Shown: positions 28,531 to 40,098 of the stretch, piece by piece
Numbering within the stretch: the first letter of the stretch is position 1
How the letters are laid out: each line of letters opens with the position of its first letter
Assembly: GCA_030704615.1 (NCBI GenBank)
Contig: CM060731.1
Location: 17,360,001-17,424,000 of the forward strand
Direction of reading: 5' to 3'
DNA: 64,000 nt
Origin: Takakia lepidozioides
Lineage: Eukaryota; Streptophyta; Takakiopsida; Takakiales; Takakiaceae
Translations under genes and position numbers: made by a program
The notes under the pieces: generated by a model
Told to the model about the DNA's origin: nothing
The model's input: only the letters and a program-made list of their open reading frames with translations
Database searches by the model: none

Positions 28531-31500
28531 CTACAGAAGGGTGATGACTTCTCCATAGCCTAGTGTGCCTTGGTGAATGAATTGGTCTCTCTTACCGTCG
28601 CAACACATAATTACAAGGTATATGTAATATTGATGCTTGCAGGGGACCCACTTCCCTCTCATGCCGAGAGCGCCCTCACGCATCGTTACAAAATCCGGAC
28701 AAGTGCAAGTAGGGAAATTCCCCACGGTAACCTGATATTCTTTGCCATGAAGAACTGAGCCAATAGACAGCACTGTGTAAATCCGTCCATACCCCGGGGC
28801 AGGGACTTCGGTGATACGAGCCACCCGAGCCTGCAAAATTCTAGCCGATTCCATCTTGCATTCGTGATCTGCACCCGAAGCGACACGACACACTGTTTTT
28901 CCATCTCTTTTTGTTGGGTGGGAGTCGGCACCGGGTGGAGGCATTGCCGGAGCTTGTGGCACATCTGTGTCGACAGTGCACAAGGGCACCACTCGGGATC
29001 ATGCAAGACAAAACCCTCCCTCCTCCAGCATGCTTATCTCGGTTGTTGACAGCGACGTCCCAAGTTTCACAGCCAAATTGCGGGGGGAGGGGGTTTCATT
29101 ATCACCGAAGGACGAACTGTTCCCTTGACGCATCATGCCATATCGTCTGGGCAGAACCAGAACTTGTGGTCCTTTGACTCCCCACTATGATAAGGTCGGA
29201 ACAACCCTGTGAATGTTGGAGCTGGAGTCCCCCTGGAGCCTTTGCATATTTTTGATTTGCATTTCTTGAAAGAGGGGGTCCGAATTGCCATGCAAGCAAC
29301 TCTAGATCCTGGTGGGGTGCGTTCTATATGCCACTCACTATCAATGCAATCAGATTCTTGCACCATGGCCACCACCTCCTCCAATGGGATTCCTGCTGCT
29401 GTGCTTGCATGTTCTGCACCTGCTCCACAGGAGGAGGACCCACCTGGAAAGGGGCCGGCACACGACTTAGTCTGCACTGGAGACACCTTTGGCACAGAGA
29501 AATTGACCCTGTCTGGGCGATGGGAATCTCCATCTGAACCTGGAAGAGTGTTCAATTTCCTTTTGCATGATCCAAATCTTTCCTCGCCTTCCAAATGAGG
29601 AAGCGTGGATTGCAAAGGGGAGCCTTCAGTGAACCTGTTCAGAGCTCTGGCCATCTTGGATGGGTCTCCGGACCTACTCGCAGCCCTTAGCATCAACAAA
29701 GTCGTACCGGGGCCCTTGCCTCCGCCCCGTCCCATCAGAAAATTGCGGTACCTGGTTTGTTGTGTGAGTGCCCGCACCATGTCATCAACAGTGGCCACAT
29801 ACAAGTCACAACCTGCTTTGGTAGATTGCTACATCCAGGCGTTATGAACAGTCTCCGCCAAATTACAGGATGGCATGTTGGCCAAGTCCTCCAAGGACAT
29901 GTCCTGCATGAGGCATTGCATGGAAATGAGAGGAAGGAAAGGAAATGGAAGAGGTTCTGCAAGCGACAATCCAAGAACCCCAAATGAAGAGGCACGATGC
30001 AAAATTTCTGATTTTGGGATTCAAGAGGCTTACCGTCGTCATGAAAGCTCCCCACTGTCTGTATCTGAAGTGCCAAAAAACCAACCAGTCCTCCAACTCC
30101 TTCAGGTGGATACCAGTAGTAGCACCAGAGGAGAACCACCAAGCCCGGATTGCTTGGTAAGTGCTCTCAGCTTCTCCCATTGAGTTGGCATTTTTGTACT
30201 TGAGACAGAGCCTTATGTGCTCCAACTGAAGGTCAGGGCGAATGCACCGCTTTGTATGACGTGCCAGAGATTGACTCCAATGGAAGAGGCATGTGCGCTC
30301 CCTATTTTCCATTGGGACCTTAGGATCCCCCGAACCAAACACGCGCCGCACTGCATTGAAATTTGCCTATGCACTATCAGCCATGAAGCCCGCAAAATTT
30401 GTGTTCTGTATTCCATTACGCTGCATGACGGCCAGGAGCGAATTCCACATGAGCATCTGGGATTCAGTGTCCTCCAACTGCATATCACAAATTGCTATTG
30501 AGAGCACACGCAGGTACGCTGGATCATACACATGGCACGCCATGGTTGTCCAACCCTTCACCCGTTTGCAGTGATCAAACATCAACCAACATTTAGCCAA
30601 ATCTCCTCCAGGTTGCATTCGGCGGACAATGCTCACACCACTGCCTTCGCCCACTGCGGACATCTTGAACAAATACACCTTGGATGAGCCCTGGCCAAGG
30701 AAGATACTGTTTTGAATGAATTCATAGCGACTTCTCCGTTTGAGGTCCATAATGTTGTCCATGAATCCAGCAGTGCATGTGCCAACTCTGAGTGCATTCA
30801 CCTGGTTTCGAATATTGAGAGAGCTCAACACGGAGAAATGGTCCATCACTGCATCAAGCAAATCTGCATCCAGCATTGGTTGTGTCGAATCCCCTTCACC
30901 CAATATGTGTTTTTCCAGGAAAGCCTTGCTAGCTGCAAGCGCTATAGCAGAAGGTGTTGCACAAGGGGCATTGTGGAACTCCTGCTTCAGCAGATTTCTA
31001 GCGATGTCCACGCTATCCCTGCAACTTCCTTTGGACACAGGATGCTCGTGTGCACCCATATGAATGCAGGCACGAGTTATTGTCTTGCATTGGTGTGCCA
31101 CCTGGTACATACGAGCGTGGCACACAGAAACACAGGACGGGGAAAGTTTGCAGAACCTGCACACAAAAGTATTGGTCTTGGGAGGGGCAAGTCCTGGGGT
31201 GAAAGGATTCAAGGGCACACCTTCCCACTCACTTTCGTTTGGTTGAGCACTGTTTCTCAGGCGAGGGCAAGATATATTCAGGCACTTGCAATGCCCAACG
31301 CAAACCGACCTTCGAAATTTCAATCCAATGTCGTTGTGGATGTTTGACGTTTTTGTCCTGCACCAAGGGTGTCCGTCATGTTTCTTGTCCATGCCCTGCA
31401 GAAGCCCAGCCAGTCCATTGGAAGACGTGGGAGGGTTGAGCTCAAACAAGATGTCCCCATCAAACTCTGCTGGCACGTATTGAACCCGCTGCACACGAAG

Positions 31501-32055
31501 GGACTCCCAATCAACAAAACGCAGCTCGCTCTTGCACCCAGGCACCCCTGCGAGGGCTTTCAATTTTGGAATGACACTCGTTATCTCTTGCAATTCGGAT
31601 TCATCCAAGAATGTAGTCTGCACTGGCGGAGGAATCTCAGAAACATCCTCCGAGGACAAGTCTGAAAGAGTCACGAATGTAGTGGATGTGCTCACCTCTT
31701 GTTTCACATGAACTGTGCTCTTTTGATGCACGACCGATGCTGCAGTTCCAGGGGTAATGACTGATCCTGCTGATTGTCTTCTCTATTTTCCAAGGACACG
31801 GTATGTGCCTGGAACGACTCTCCACTTCCTTCCACACTCGCCAACCAATGGTTTCTCCAAATGTCCAGAATCCAAATTCCCATCCTCGTCAAACACCTCT
31901 TTTTGAACAAGCAGAGAACCCAATTCCAATGGGAACACTGTAACCAGCTCATCCTCATGAACAACTGCAAACCCATCGTCGTCTGCAGTGGCAGTCAATG
32001 GAAGACTACCTGCATTGGAATGAAATCGGGCTAGTCTATCTCTGTCCCTGGACAT
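28531..32055 (-). pseudogene. element B transposase: WRKY-GCM1-like zinc module, DDE core, SWIM finger
   Basis: Start at 32055 (MSRDRDRLARFH), conserved against element C. Domains in order (numbered from this start): an N-terminal module of about 90 residues; a zinc module near 225-340 with HDGHPWC, CVGHCKCLNISC, FVCRFCKLSPSC and the closing ACIHMGAHEHPV, the WRKY-GCM1 pattern; an RNase-H-like core with CWLMFDH (first Asp), FAGFMADSA (second Asp) and CLFHWSQSL, as in MULE transposases; then after an intron (29904-30033) a linker, FWFC..D, and a SWIM finger TCTCPDF...PCKHQYYIY near 28620-28730. In-frame TAGs near 31785 and 29830 and other breaks mark it as inactive. It would cut and join element DNA in the nucleus. 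A KDZ-type relationship is the alternative. Confidence 0.8.
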
Positions 32056-32929
32056 GTTTTCCTACGCTGACCGAAACTTTCGATTCACAACAGAATCCCC
32101 GAATTGATAGCCCGCAATTCTCGAAAGGGGATCCACCACAAAAAAATTGAGGTCAACAAGGGTAGCACTAACCCAAAGGCTGCGGGCGATGCATCAAAAG
32201 GATGCAGGAATGACATGCACTGAACTTCGGAGATAACCACGCTGAGAGACACCAACTAGAAAAACTGTTTTCAAATACAGGAAGCCACAAGAAGCCGTGC
32301 TGTTTTTGGATGAAAAACAAACCCTGAACATGACATGAAACCATCCTTTATGGAAAGACGGCAACAACCCTGGAGAGCAGTAAACAAGAAGACCCCGAAT
32401 GTAATGAGGTCGTGCCGTGCCAGAAGAGCACAGCACAAACACTGACACTCCAAGAGTCACCTCGCACGGATGTGTGCAACACAAGATCATTTCCGACACA
32501 ACCCTTTATACCGAATGACCCCATGGCAACGATGACGGCAAAATGCAAAGCACAGGGCAGGCAATACAAAACACGTGGATGCATATGTAAAGCAGAACAT
32601 TTATGGCGAATCTGCAAGAACTGTTCCAAATTGAACTAGCATTAGATTTCTACGGCACTTCCAAATTTGAAACCATGCAAGAAGGCCGCCATATATTGGC
32701 AGGCGGCGAAGTACATCTGACATATATCACAAGTACATGCAACGGATGTACATATTTTCTAGCACTTTATTTCTTGAATAATACAAAGACGCCGAAATGG
32801 ATGAATTCCGTTCGCACACAATAACAACACCCGCATCCAAATACGGTTGACAATGTCCAATTTTGATTTTGGTTACATGCAATAGCAACCCTTGTTGCAA
32901 ACGTCAAACTGGAGAGCTCTAGAGGCATC
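32056..32929. promoter_or_regulatory. divergent intergenic region of element B
   Basis: About 870 bases between the 5' ends of the two diverging genes. No reading frame of note and no palindrome of the intron-1 type. By position it should hold both promoters; I cannot point to a certain TATA box. Confidence 0.45.
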
Positions 32930-35900
32930 GTGGGAAGCCCTTGTTTCCAGCGGAGGAGGAAGAGAAGGAAGTCATTATACTTCACGAGCTCTAGAAACGG
33001 GAATAGAGCCAGATATAGAATGAGGATGGAAAGAGTGGCCGAAGAGGAAAAGGCGGAAGAAGAGGGCAAAGAGCAAAATTCGGCGATGGAAGAGCAGGAA
33101 TCCGGAGAAGAACAGCAGCCTGCCATAGTTCCAAGAACAGATGAGGAGGACACTGCATCCGAAGGAGAGGCAGACGCCGAAGATGATGTTGACGCTGGCC
33201 TCACGAAGAACCTAATAGTGGAAGAGAGGATGGGGGAGATGCTCCAGAACACGAGAGGCGTGGAGAGCAGTCCGAAGCGCAAAGGGTCCCCGGTGATTGG
33301 GGAGACTTCTGGAGCAGCAAAAAAAAAGGTTTAATCTTTGAAACCCACCTTTGTGCTTCATTGCTGATGTGAACCCAAGTTGAGATTCTATTTCGATATG
33401 AACATAGTCTACACACGGCATCTCTGCCAGGTTGCATCAACCGCGAACAAGAAGCTCAAACAGTGTGCGTTGACGCACACTGTTTGAGCCTTCCATTTTG
33501 CTGGCTTGTTGATGTCTGAAACGGCCAAATTAGGGAACTACGGCAGGTTAAATCCACCACGAATTGGATGCTGAAACAGTGTGCGTTGACGCACACTGTT
33601 TGAGCCCCGCATTTTACTTCTGGTTGATGGTATGAAAAACGGCCAGATAGGGCCACTATGCCCGGTTCAATTCTCCACTATTTGGCAGCTCAAACAGTGT
33701 GCGTTGGCGCACACTGTTTGAGCCCACCTTGTCATTGTTTTTTCATCTGAAAAACGGCCACAAACGGCATGTATTTGAGGATCAATCATCACTTACCTGG
33801 CAGCTCAAACAGTGTGCGTCAACGCACACTGTTTGAGCTCACCATGTCATTGCATTTGTCATCTGAAAATCGGCCACATAGGGTTTGTATTTGAGGATCA
33901 ATCATCACTTACCTGGCAGCTCAAACAGTGTGCGTTGGCACACACTGTTTGAGCTACCCTTATCATTGCCTTTTTCATTTGAAAATCGGCCACATAGGGC
34001 ATGTCTCTGAGGACCGATGAACACTAATCTGGCAGCCCAAACAGTGTGCGTTGCCGCACACTGTTTGAGCACACCTTGTCTCTGTTTTTCCCCTGTGAAA
34101 TTCGGCAATACAGGGCATGTCTCGGAGGTTCAATCATCACTTACCTGGCAGCTCAAATAGTGTGCGTCAACGCACACTGTTTGAGCTCACCATGTCATTG
34201 CATTTGTCATCTGAAAATCGGCCACATACGGTTTGTATTTGAGGTTCAATCATCACTTACCTGGCAGCTCAAATAGTGTGCGTCAACGCACACTGTTTGA
34301 GCTCACCATGTCATTGCATTTGTCATCTAAAAATCGGCCACATAGGGTTTGTATTTGAGGATCAATCATCACTTATCTGGCAGCTCAAACAGTGTGCGTT
34401 GCCGCACACTGTTTGAGCACACCTTATCACTGTTTTTCCCCTATGAAATTTGGCAATACAAGGCATGTCTCTGAGGTTCAATGAACACTTACCTGGCAGC
34501 TCAAACAGTGTGCGTCAACGCACACTGTTTGAGCTCACCATGTCATTGCATTTGTCATCTGAAAATCGGCCACATAGGGTTTGTATTTGAGGATCAATCA
34601 TCACTTACCTGGCAGCTCAAACAGTGTGCGTCAAAGCACACTGTTTGAGCTCACCATGTCATTGCATTTGTCATCTGAAAATCGGCCACATAGGGTTTGT
34701 ATTTGAGGTTCAATCATCACTTACCTGGCAGCTCAAACAGTGTGCGTCAACGCACACTGTTTGAGCTCACCATGTCACTGTTTTTCCCCTTTGAAATTCG
34801 GCAATACAAGGCATGTCTCTGAGGTTCAATGAACACTTACCTGGCAGCTCAAACAGTGTGCGTCAACGCACACTGTTTGAGCTCACCTTGTCATTGCCTT
34901 TGTCATTTGAAAATCGGCCACTACGGGCTTCTCTTTGAGGTTCAATGAACACTTACCTGGCATGTCTCTGAGGTTCAATGAACACTTATGTGGCATGTCT
35001 CTGAGGTTCACTGAACACTTATCTTGCAGCCCAAACAGTGTGCGTCAACGCACACTGTTTGAGCTCACATTTTTTTTTTTTCCATCTGAAAATCGGCCAC
35101 TAAGGGCTTCTTATTGAGGTTCAATGAACACTTACGTGGCATGTCTTTGAGGTTCAATGAACACTTACCTTGCAGCTCAAATAGTGTGTGTCAACGCACA
35201 CTGTTTGAGCTCACCTTTTCTTCCACACATGGCCTGTTTGCCATGCTCAAACACCATCGTCTCATGCCTCACTCTTATATCAATTTGAATGGACAACCCT
35301 GCAGGAGAAGATGCAAAGTGTGGCAGAGGAGATCCCTTCGGGGCTGGGGAAGGATATCATTGTTGATGTTGACGATGAGTTCTATGAAAGCAAAGCTGCT
35401 GAGATGCTGGGGGGTCAGAAGGTAAACTCTCAGCTTGTGGTGCAAAGTATGCTTGCCCCGGGTGGGAGGTTGAAGATTCCCCTGTGTAGGATGGTTTCCA
35501 TGCCCGTCGTTCGACCACCCCTCATCAAGGACATTCTCAAGCTAGAGGCCGAGTTTGTTCATGGGTATTTGGATGGATCCGCAGTGTTTTACGTTTGTAC
35601 AAAGGATTCCACAGGCAATGAGCTTCTTGTGGATGAGTCAATCGTGGACTCCTGGGATCCTATTTGGAGACAGGTGAACGAATCCTTCGAACTTCTTCTC
35701 TCCAGGAAACCTTCCACCCAGGCATTCTCGGGGAAGATGTTTCACGTTTGGGATGGGAACCACCGATTGCTTGCATGGATGGCTGTTATTGGGAGGCTGC
35801 ACTCACAGGAGGAAGAGTGGCATTACTCTGTTCGATCGATGGTGCTGGATTGTGAGGGGAACATGATGGGTCTTCTGACGGCAATGAATGATGTGAACAG

Positions 35901-38900
35901 GTTGGTTTCTCATTCTACATGTTCCACTTGTAGTTCCGTGGTTCTTTGATTAAAGTCCTTGAATTTCATTCTGACTTTCAGATATCATTCTGCAGAGGAA
36001 CGGAGACATTGCATGTCAAAACGAGTCTGGTTCACACACTGTATAGGATACAAAGGATCGGGCAGATGCCCTTGACCAACTTCAAGACCATCCTTTCAGC
36101 AGAGACGTACAAGAAGTGCGAAAGCTCCAAGACATCGGAAACGTGGTACTCGTTGACACGTGAGGCTTTCATGGAGTACATGTACACGGTGAGATACATC
36201 TTCCTTCATCTGCCCTTTCCATATTCCTGCTTCCACATGTTTGTTTCTGTTTGTTTCCCTTGCCCTTGGGTTGATGCAACTCTCGTGCATTCCCTTGCAG
36301 CAAGACATTGCAGATGCAGGGAGCGTGGCAAACTGGAATACTACATGTCAACCCTGAGGAGAGAAGGACAGCAAAGGGGGTTGAGACTCACATCCAAAAA
36401 GAGATGACCGCTACAAGAAGGACTATAATGAGTGCTTTTGTGAAGCAGTTGAGAATTGCCGACCCATCATTCGGATCGCAGTTTCTCTTGGAGATAAAAA
36501 ACCATTATAACAAGCCAGGCAAGCCAGAGATGGCCCAGGAGAAGTTACACAGGTTGTCTACCGCCGTTGTGTCTTCAGAACAGAAGGTGAAGTGGCTACA
36601 GATATGGAACTCCGATCCCACAGTTAGGGATACCCACATGTTCCCCAGGCCGGAGAAAGAGAAGAAGACCCAGCGTGTCATTCCAGTCAGTGACAATGTG
36701 CTGGACACATGGCTTCACAAGGCCACTTACTGGAGCCAGGTGTGATGTCCTTTCTGTGTCACTTTCTTTTCTCTTTTCCTGTCCTTCTCTTTCCATTGCC
36801 TCTCACATTCGCTGTGATTTTTTTTGGGTTCATTCTTGCATTTGAATTGTTTTGCAGTTGGAAGAAAGGGCACGGTCGGTTTGCATACTCAGCTGGCTGA
36901 CTATGGCATCACTATGACAGCACCGAAGGTCTCCTTCGAAGCATACATGAGGAAATGGAGAGCCACAGTGTGGCACTCTTGTTTCTTTAGAGAGTTCAGC
37001 AAGGAGGGTGGCATCAGTCGAACACATGACCTTGACCAGCAAGAAAAAGGAGAGGAAGCCTGGAAACGATGCCTTTACAGGTGCACACCCTGGGCCGTTC
37101 AGGCTACTTAGTGTGCTGTGGTTGCAATGTACTGTGACGCATACAGTTTAAGGGGGTCTTCCTGGTGTGATGGAAAAGCTGAGAGACAATAATTGCATTG
37201 CATAATGAGGCTGTCTTTGTTCCTGCAGGTACATAAAGTTTGTTCTCATGGAAGAGAATTGCTTGGACAAACATCCAGATTTCGTGGACCTCTGGCTTGT
37301 CCCTGCTGGCAATCAGACCATGTTTACTACTGGGATCTTGCATGACTGGGGCCCAGACCATCTTTCTTCTTGTGGTTGGTATTTGGATTGCCCTCCTTCT
37401 GAGACCCCAGCTCCGGAGGTGTCTTTGAGGAGAGAGAATGAGCAATTGCAGCCACTGCCGCAACAGCCGACCTCGACATTCATGAACAAAATTTGAGGAC
37501 TCTTGCAGAGAAGGAGCCTCCCGCTCAGGATACCCCGGGTAGAGGTAGAAAGGCAAAGGGGAAAGATGTTGCTGGTGTTGTGGGGAAAGGAAGGGGTAGA
37601 GGGAAGGTGGCACAAGGGCAGGGAAGTGTTGCAGATATTGGCCCAGTGGTGCATGTCCAGCAGACTCCACCGCATGGTAGGGGATCCATGAGAAAGAACA
37701 AGGGGGTGGTTGATCCCAAGGACCCGTACCATGCAGTGGAACATCCGACGAGGGTCATTTGCCCTACCAGGTTGGAGATGGCCAACGTCGGATTCCTTGC
37801 CATGATGGAGTCCAAGAAATCTGATTACAAGGGCGAGCCATCACCAGTGTGGGAGAGGATTGTAGAGTTCCTCGGCACGGTGCGTGTTCTCTTTTGCTTC
37901 TTCTCTGCAGTGGGCATGGATCGTTTCAATCCTCTTGAGTATTCCATTGTAATTTTGTTTGCAGGCTAAAATGACCAAATCCTGGGTGAACGGGAAGGAG
38001 AAGCAATATGCAGCCGAACTCATAATCTTGGACATCCCTGATGGGTTGGCAGTCCCGGATGTCCCTCCATCGGGTGCTTGTCCGGGTTGGAATGCTTTTG
38101 ATGAGCGCTACTGGCGGTGGGTTTTCTCCTTTTGCAATTTTTTCCTGTCCGATGCAGGTGTTTTGGTGCTCATACAGTCCACCAACGTTCGCTGTCGCCG
38201 TGCACTTGCCAGCTATTTGAAAACCTCGGGCATGAGAATCCTGAAGACATGGAATTGTGTGAACAGCATGTACCTTACGAAGGGGGATCGTCCGGGAGAG
38301 ATGGTAAATTTGCCTTCTTCTTCCTCTTCTTGGTGGTTCTCGGATGGAGTTGTGTAGGTCGCTCGAACTCATATGTAGGGGCCTGATTTTTGAAGCTTCT
38401 TAGTTCCTTCTGGATGTGTTGTTCGCAGACTCGTTTGTTTGAAGCTGTTTGTCTCGTCCGAGTGCATCCACCAACGACTCCGGCCGGCATTTCGGAGTTT
38501 GCCATCACTCATGGGGGCAAGTTCATAGACGACAAGACAGATCCTCCAACGGATGACATGCACCACAACTACGTCGACAGCAACGTCTGCTTGCGAAGGG
38601 GGAATGGGGTTCCTTGGAGAGGGGCGAGGGAGAGGAGCCCGGCTTTCATTCAAACGATTGTGGAGTGCTGCACCTACACAGACGCCAGAGTTCTGGATTT
38701 GTCAATGGGCACAGGTTCGTCTCTTCAACATTCGGATTTCATGAGGTTTGATTCAGCTTGCACTTTCAGTACTTCCCACCGTTCCATATGTGTCTTCAAT
38801 GTCTGCTTCCTTCATTCTATTCCACTGCAGGTGTTTCGTACCACGCTTGCAAGGCCAGTGCCCGACATCTCTTTGGGATTGAAGGGGATGCTGAGATTTA

Positions 38901-39408
38901 CAAGAACCTCCTGATGGGTTTGGGTGGACACACTTCTCAAGTCCTTCCGAAGCCCCGTCCCGCTGATATTGATACAGAGGAGACTTCCGACAAGGAGCTG
39001 GACTCCGACTTTGCCTGTGAGTAAGTTCAACCTGTGGATGCTTGCATTGTTGTTTCAATATCGAAAATCACTGTTCGTGAGGCAAAGTTCACATGGCAGA
39101 CATCCTCTTCGTTGGACTTGTGTATTGCATATTGTGTTCTGAATGGGTTTTTGTCGACATGTACAGGAGTCCGCGTGCCTCCACTTGCCCTCCAGGGCTA
39201 TCACACCTATTTGGACTTCTTTCCAGTCCTCCTCGGTCTTGCGTGCTACCTGTCTATGCGGAGGCACTCGCAACAAGCATGACCGTTCATGGCACTCGGA
39301 GTCCACCCATTGACGGCCGTGGTAGAAGACGTGGTGTTGGGGCCATAATCTTTGTGGATGACATAGCACAGGAGGTCGAGACTGATTCTGATGACTGTGA
39401 CACTTGAT
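32930..39408 (+). pseudogene. ParB/Srx-fold domain + DNA N6/N4 methyltransferase fusion, element B copy
   Basis: Likely exons: 32930-33328, 35305-35900, 35996-36188, 36301-36739, 36858 or 36869-37080, 37229-37879, 37965-38303, 38429-38714, 38831-39020, 39167-39408, all GT-AG. Exon 1 is acidic/Lys-rich. Exon 2 has the ParB/sulfiredoxin fold: IPLCRMVSMPVVRP and FHVWDGNHRLLAWM. The methyltransferase part has LIILDIPDG (motif IV position, usually DPPY), LSDAGVLVLIQ, then RSPAFIQTIVEC, VLDLSMGTG (motif I) and HLFGIEGD (II): order IV then I, the beta class. Exon positions match the element A copy except that A has an extra intron at 8768-8852. Frame breaks: exon 4 and near 37490. Between the two domains lie about 500 residues I cannot assign. 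The start codon is uncertain. Confidence 0.78.
33454..35209. repeat. 15-copy 36-bp palindrome array in intron 1 of the ParB-methyltransferase gene
   Basis: Each palindrome has arms GCTCAAACAGTGTGCGT and its reverse complement around a 2-bp centre (TG, CA or close variants). Starts: 33454, 33570, 33688, 33803, 33919, 34035, 34151, 34266, 34383, 34499, 34615, 34731, 34846, 35029, 35174; mean spacing about 123 bp, most often 115-118. The linkers are also conserved (TCATCTGAAAATCGGCCAC and CAATCATCACTTACCTGGCA), so these are tandem units, not a CRISPR. Base changes seldom disturb the arms. Confidence 0.95.
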
Positions 39409-40066
39409 ATGAAGTTTCTTTTGGTTTTATTCGGGGCCTAATTTGAAATGGGATGGTTGTGTGTCCTTGTTGTCCTGTTTGCAATGTGTGCGTGGAATGC
39501 ACATTAATGGGAACAAACTATTGTTGGAGATGGGGGTTGCATGGACTGCCCGGATTGTTCCTTCAATCTATTTAGTGTTCTCTGGACCTCACAGACTTGA
39601 GTGCATTGCAAAAACAAACAAACGACTTTGGTTCGTGTACAACATTCTCGCATCATTTGGTCGTTGGTCTCCAAACCATTCCTGCTAGAAGAATGGTTGG
39701 TGAATCCATCACGGTGAAGTCCACCTCATCAAAGAGCTGTGAGGCATTCTCAAATCTAATGAGCATCCATGATGCTCCCGCACATACCTGGCATGTTCGC
39801 AAGGGTGGTGAGTAAGAAAAGATTTTGCAGGGTTCCGCTTTAGATCATGTCAGTGTGCACCTCCTCACGACGTACCCACATAAACTTGTGAGGGCTTGGT
39901 ATGTTGATAACGTCTGCATGGATGCAATGGATGTAATATATCCACTCTGCATTCCCGGGAAATGGCTGATCAACCGCGGAAATAGGTGACACCCGCGGAA
40001 ATAGGCCCTGTATGTATGCTGACGTGGCGTGAGCCTGTGTTGGGCTAACGGAGGCTCACGCCTCCA
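39409..40066. promoter_or_regulatory. 3' flank and right subterminal region of element B
   Basis: No gene seen. Near 39975-40010 two GCGGAAATAGG words occur (inverse of CCTATTTCCG in element A), followed by GCGTGAGCC and GGCTCACGCC copies approaching the terminus. Confidence 0.45.
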
Positions 40067-40089
40067 GGCTCACAGAATAGCACCCCCCC
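40067..40089. repeat. element B right terminal inverted repeat
   Basis: GGCTCACAGAATAGCACC and a short C-run; the inverse of the left end at low identity (GCTA....GTGAGCC shared). Confidence 0.75.
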
Positions 40090-40098
40090 CATGGATGA
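40090..40098. repeat. 9-bp target-site duplication of element B (right)
   Basis: CATGGATGA, identical to 28064-28072. Confidence 0.92.

Larger units (their letters stand above)
28073..40089. mobile_element. element B: the most complete ParB-methyltransferase MULE in the window
   Basis: 12,017 bp between perfect 9-bp duplications. Ends are imperfect inverted repeats: left GTAGCTACGGCGTGAGCC, right (reverse complement) GGTGCTATTCTGTGAGCC. GTGAGCC/GGCTCACG words cluster inside both ends. Two genes diverge from a shared region at 32056-32929: a WRKY-GCM1/DDE/SWIM transposase (minus) and a ten-exon ParB-methyltransferase (plus). A 15-copy palindrome array fills intron 1 of the latter. Both genes carry stops or frame breaks. 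Inserted into element C, so younger than it. Confidence 0.88.

Noticed and set aside
28531-32055. KDZ (Kyakuja-Dileera-Zisupton) identity for the transposase
   Set aside because: The HxH-ending zinc module, MFDH/MADS aspartates, C..H motif and 9-bp duplications fit MULEs better, though a SWIM finger occurs in both groups. Kept as an alternative.
33454-35209. CRISPR array
   Set aside because: Repeats are regularly spaced and palindromic, but the spacers are alike, the unit is about 118 bp, and the context is a plant transposon intron.
34935-35425. Frames with MSLRFNEHL repeats
   Set aside because: Arise from tandem linker sequence of the palindrome array; they continue into exon 2 in the wrong phase.
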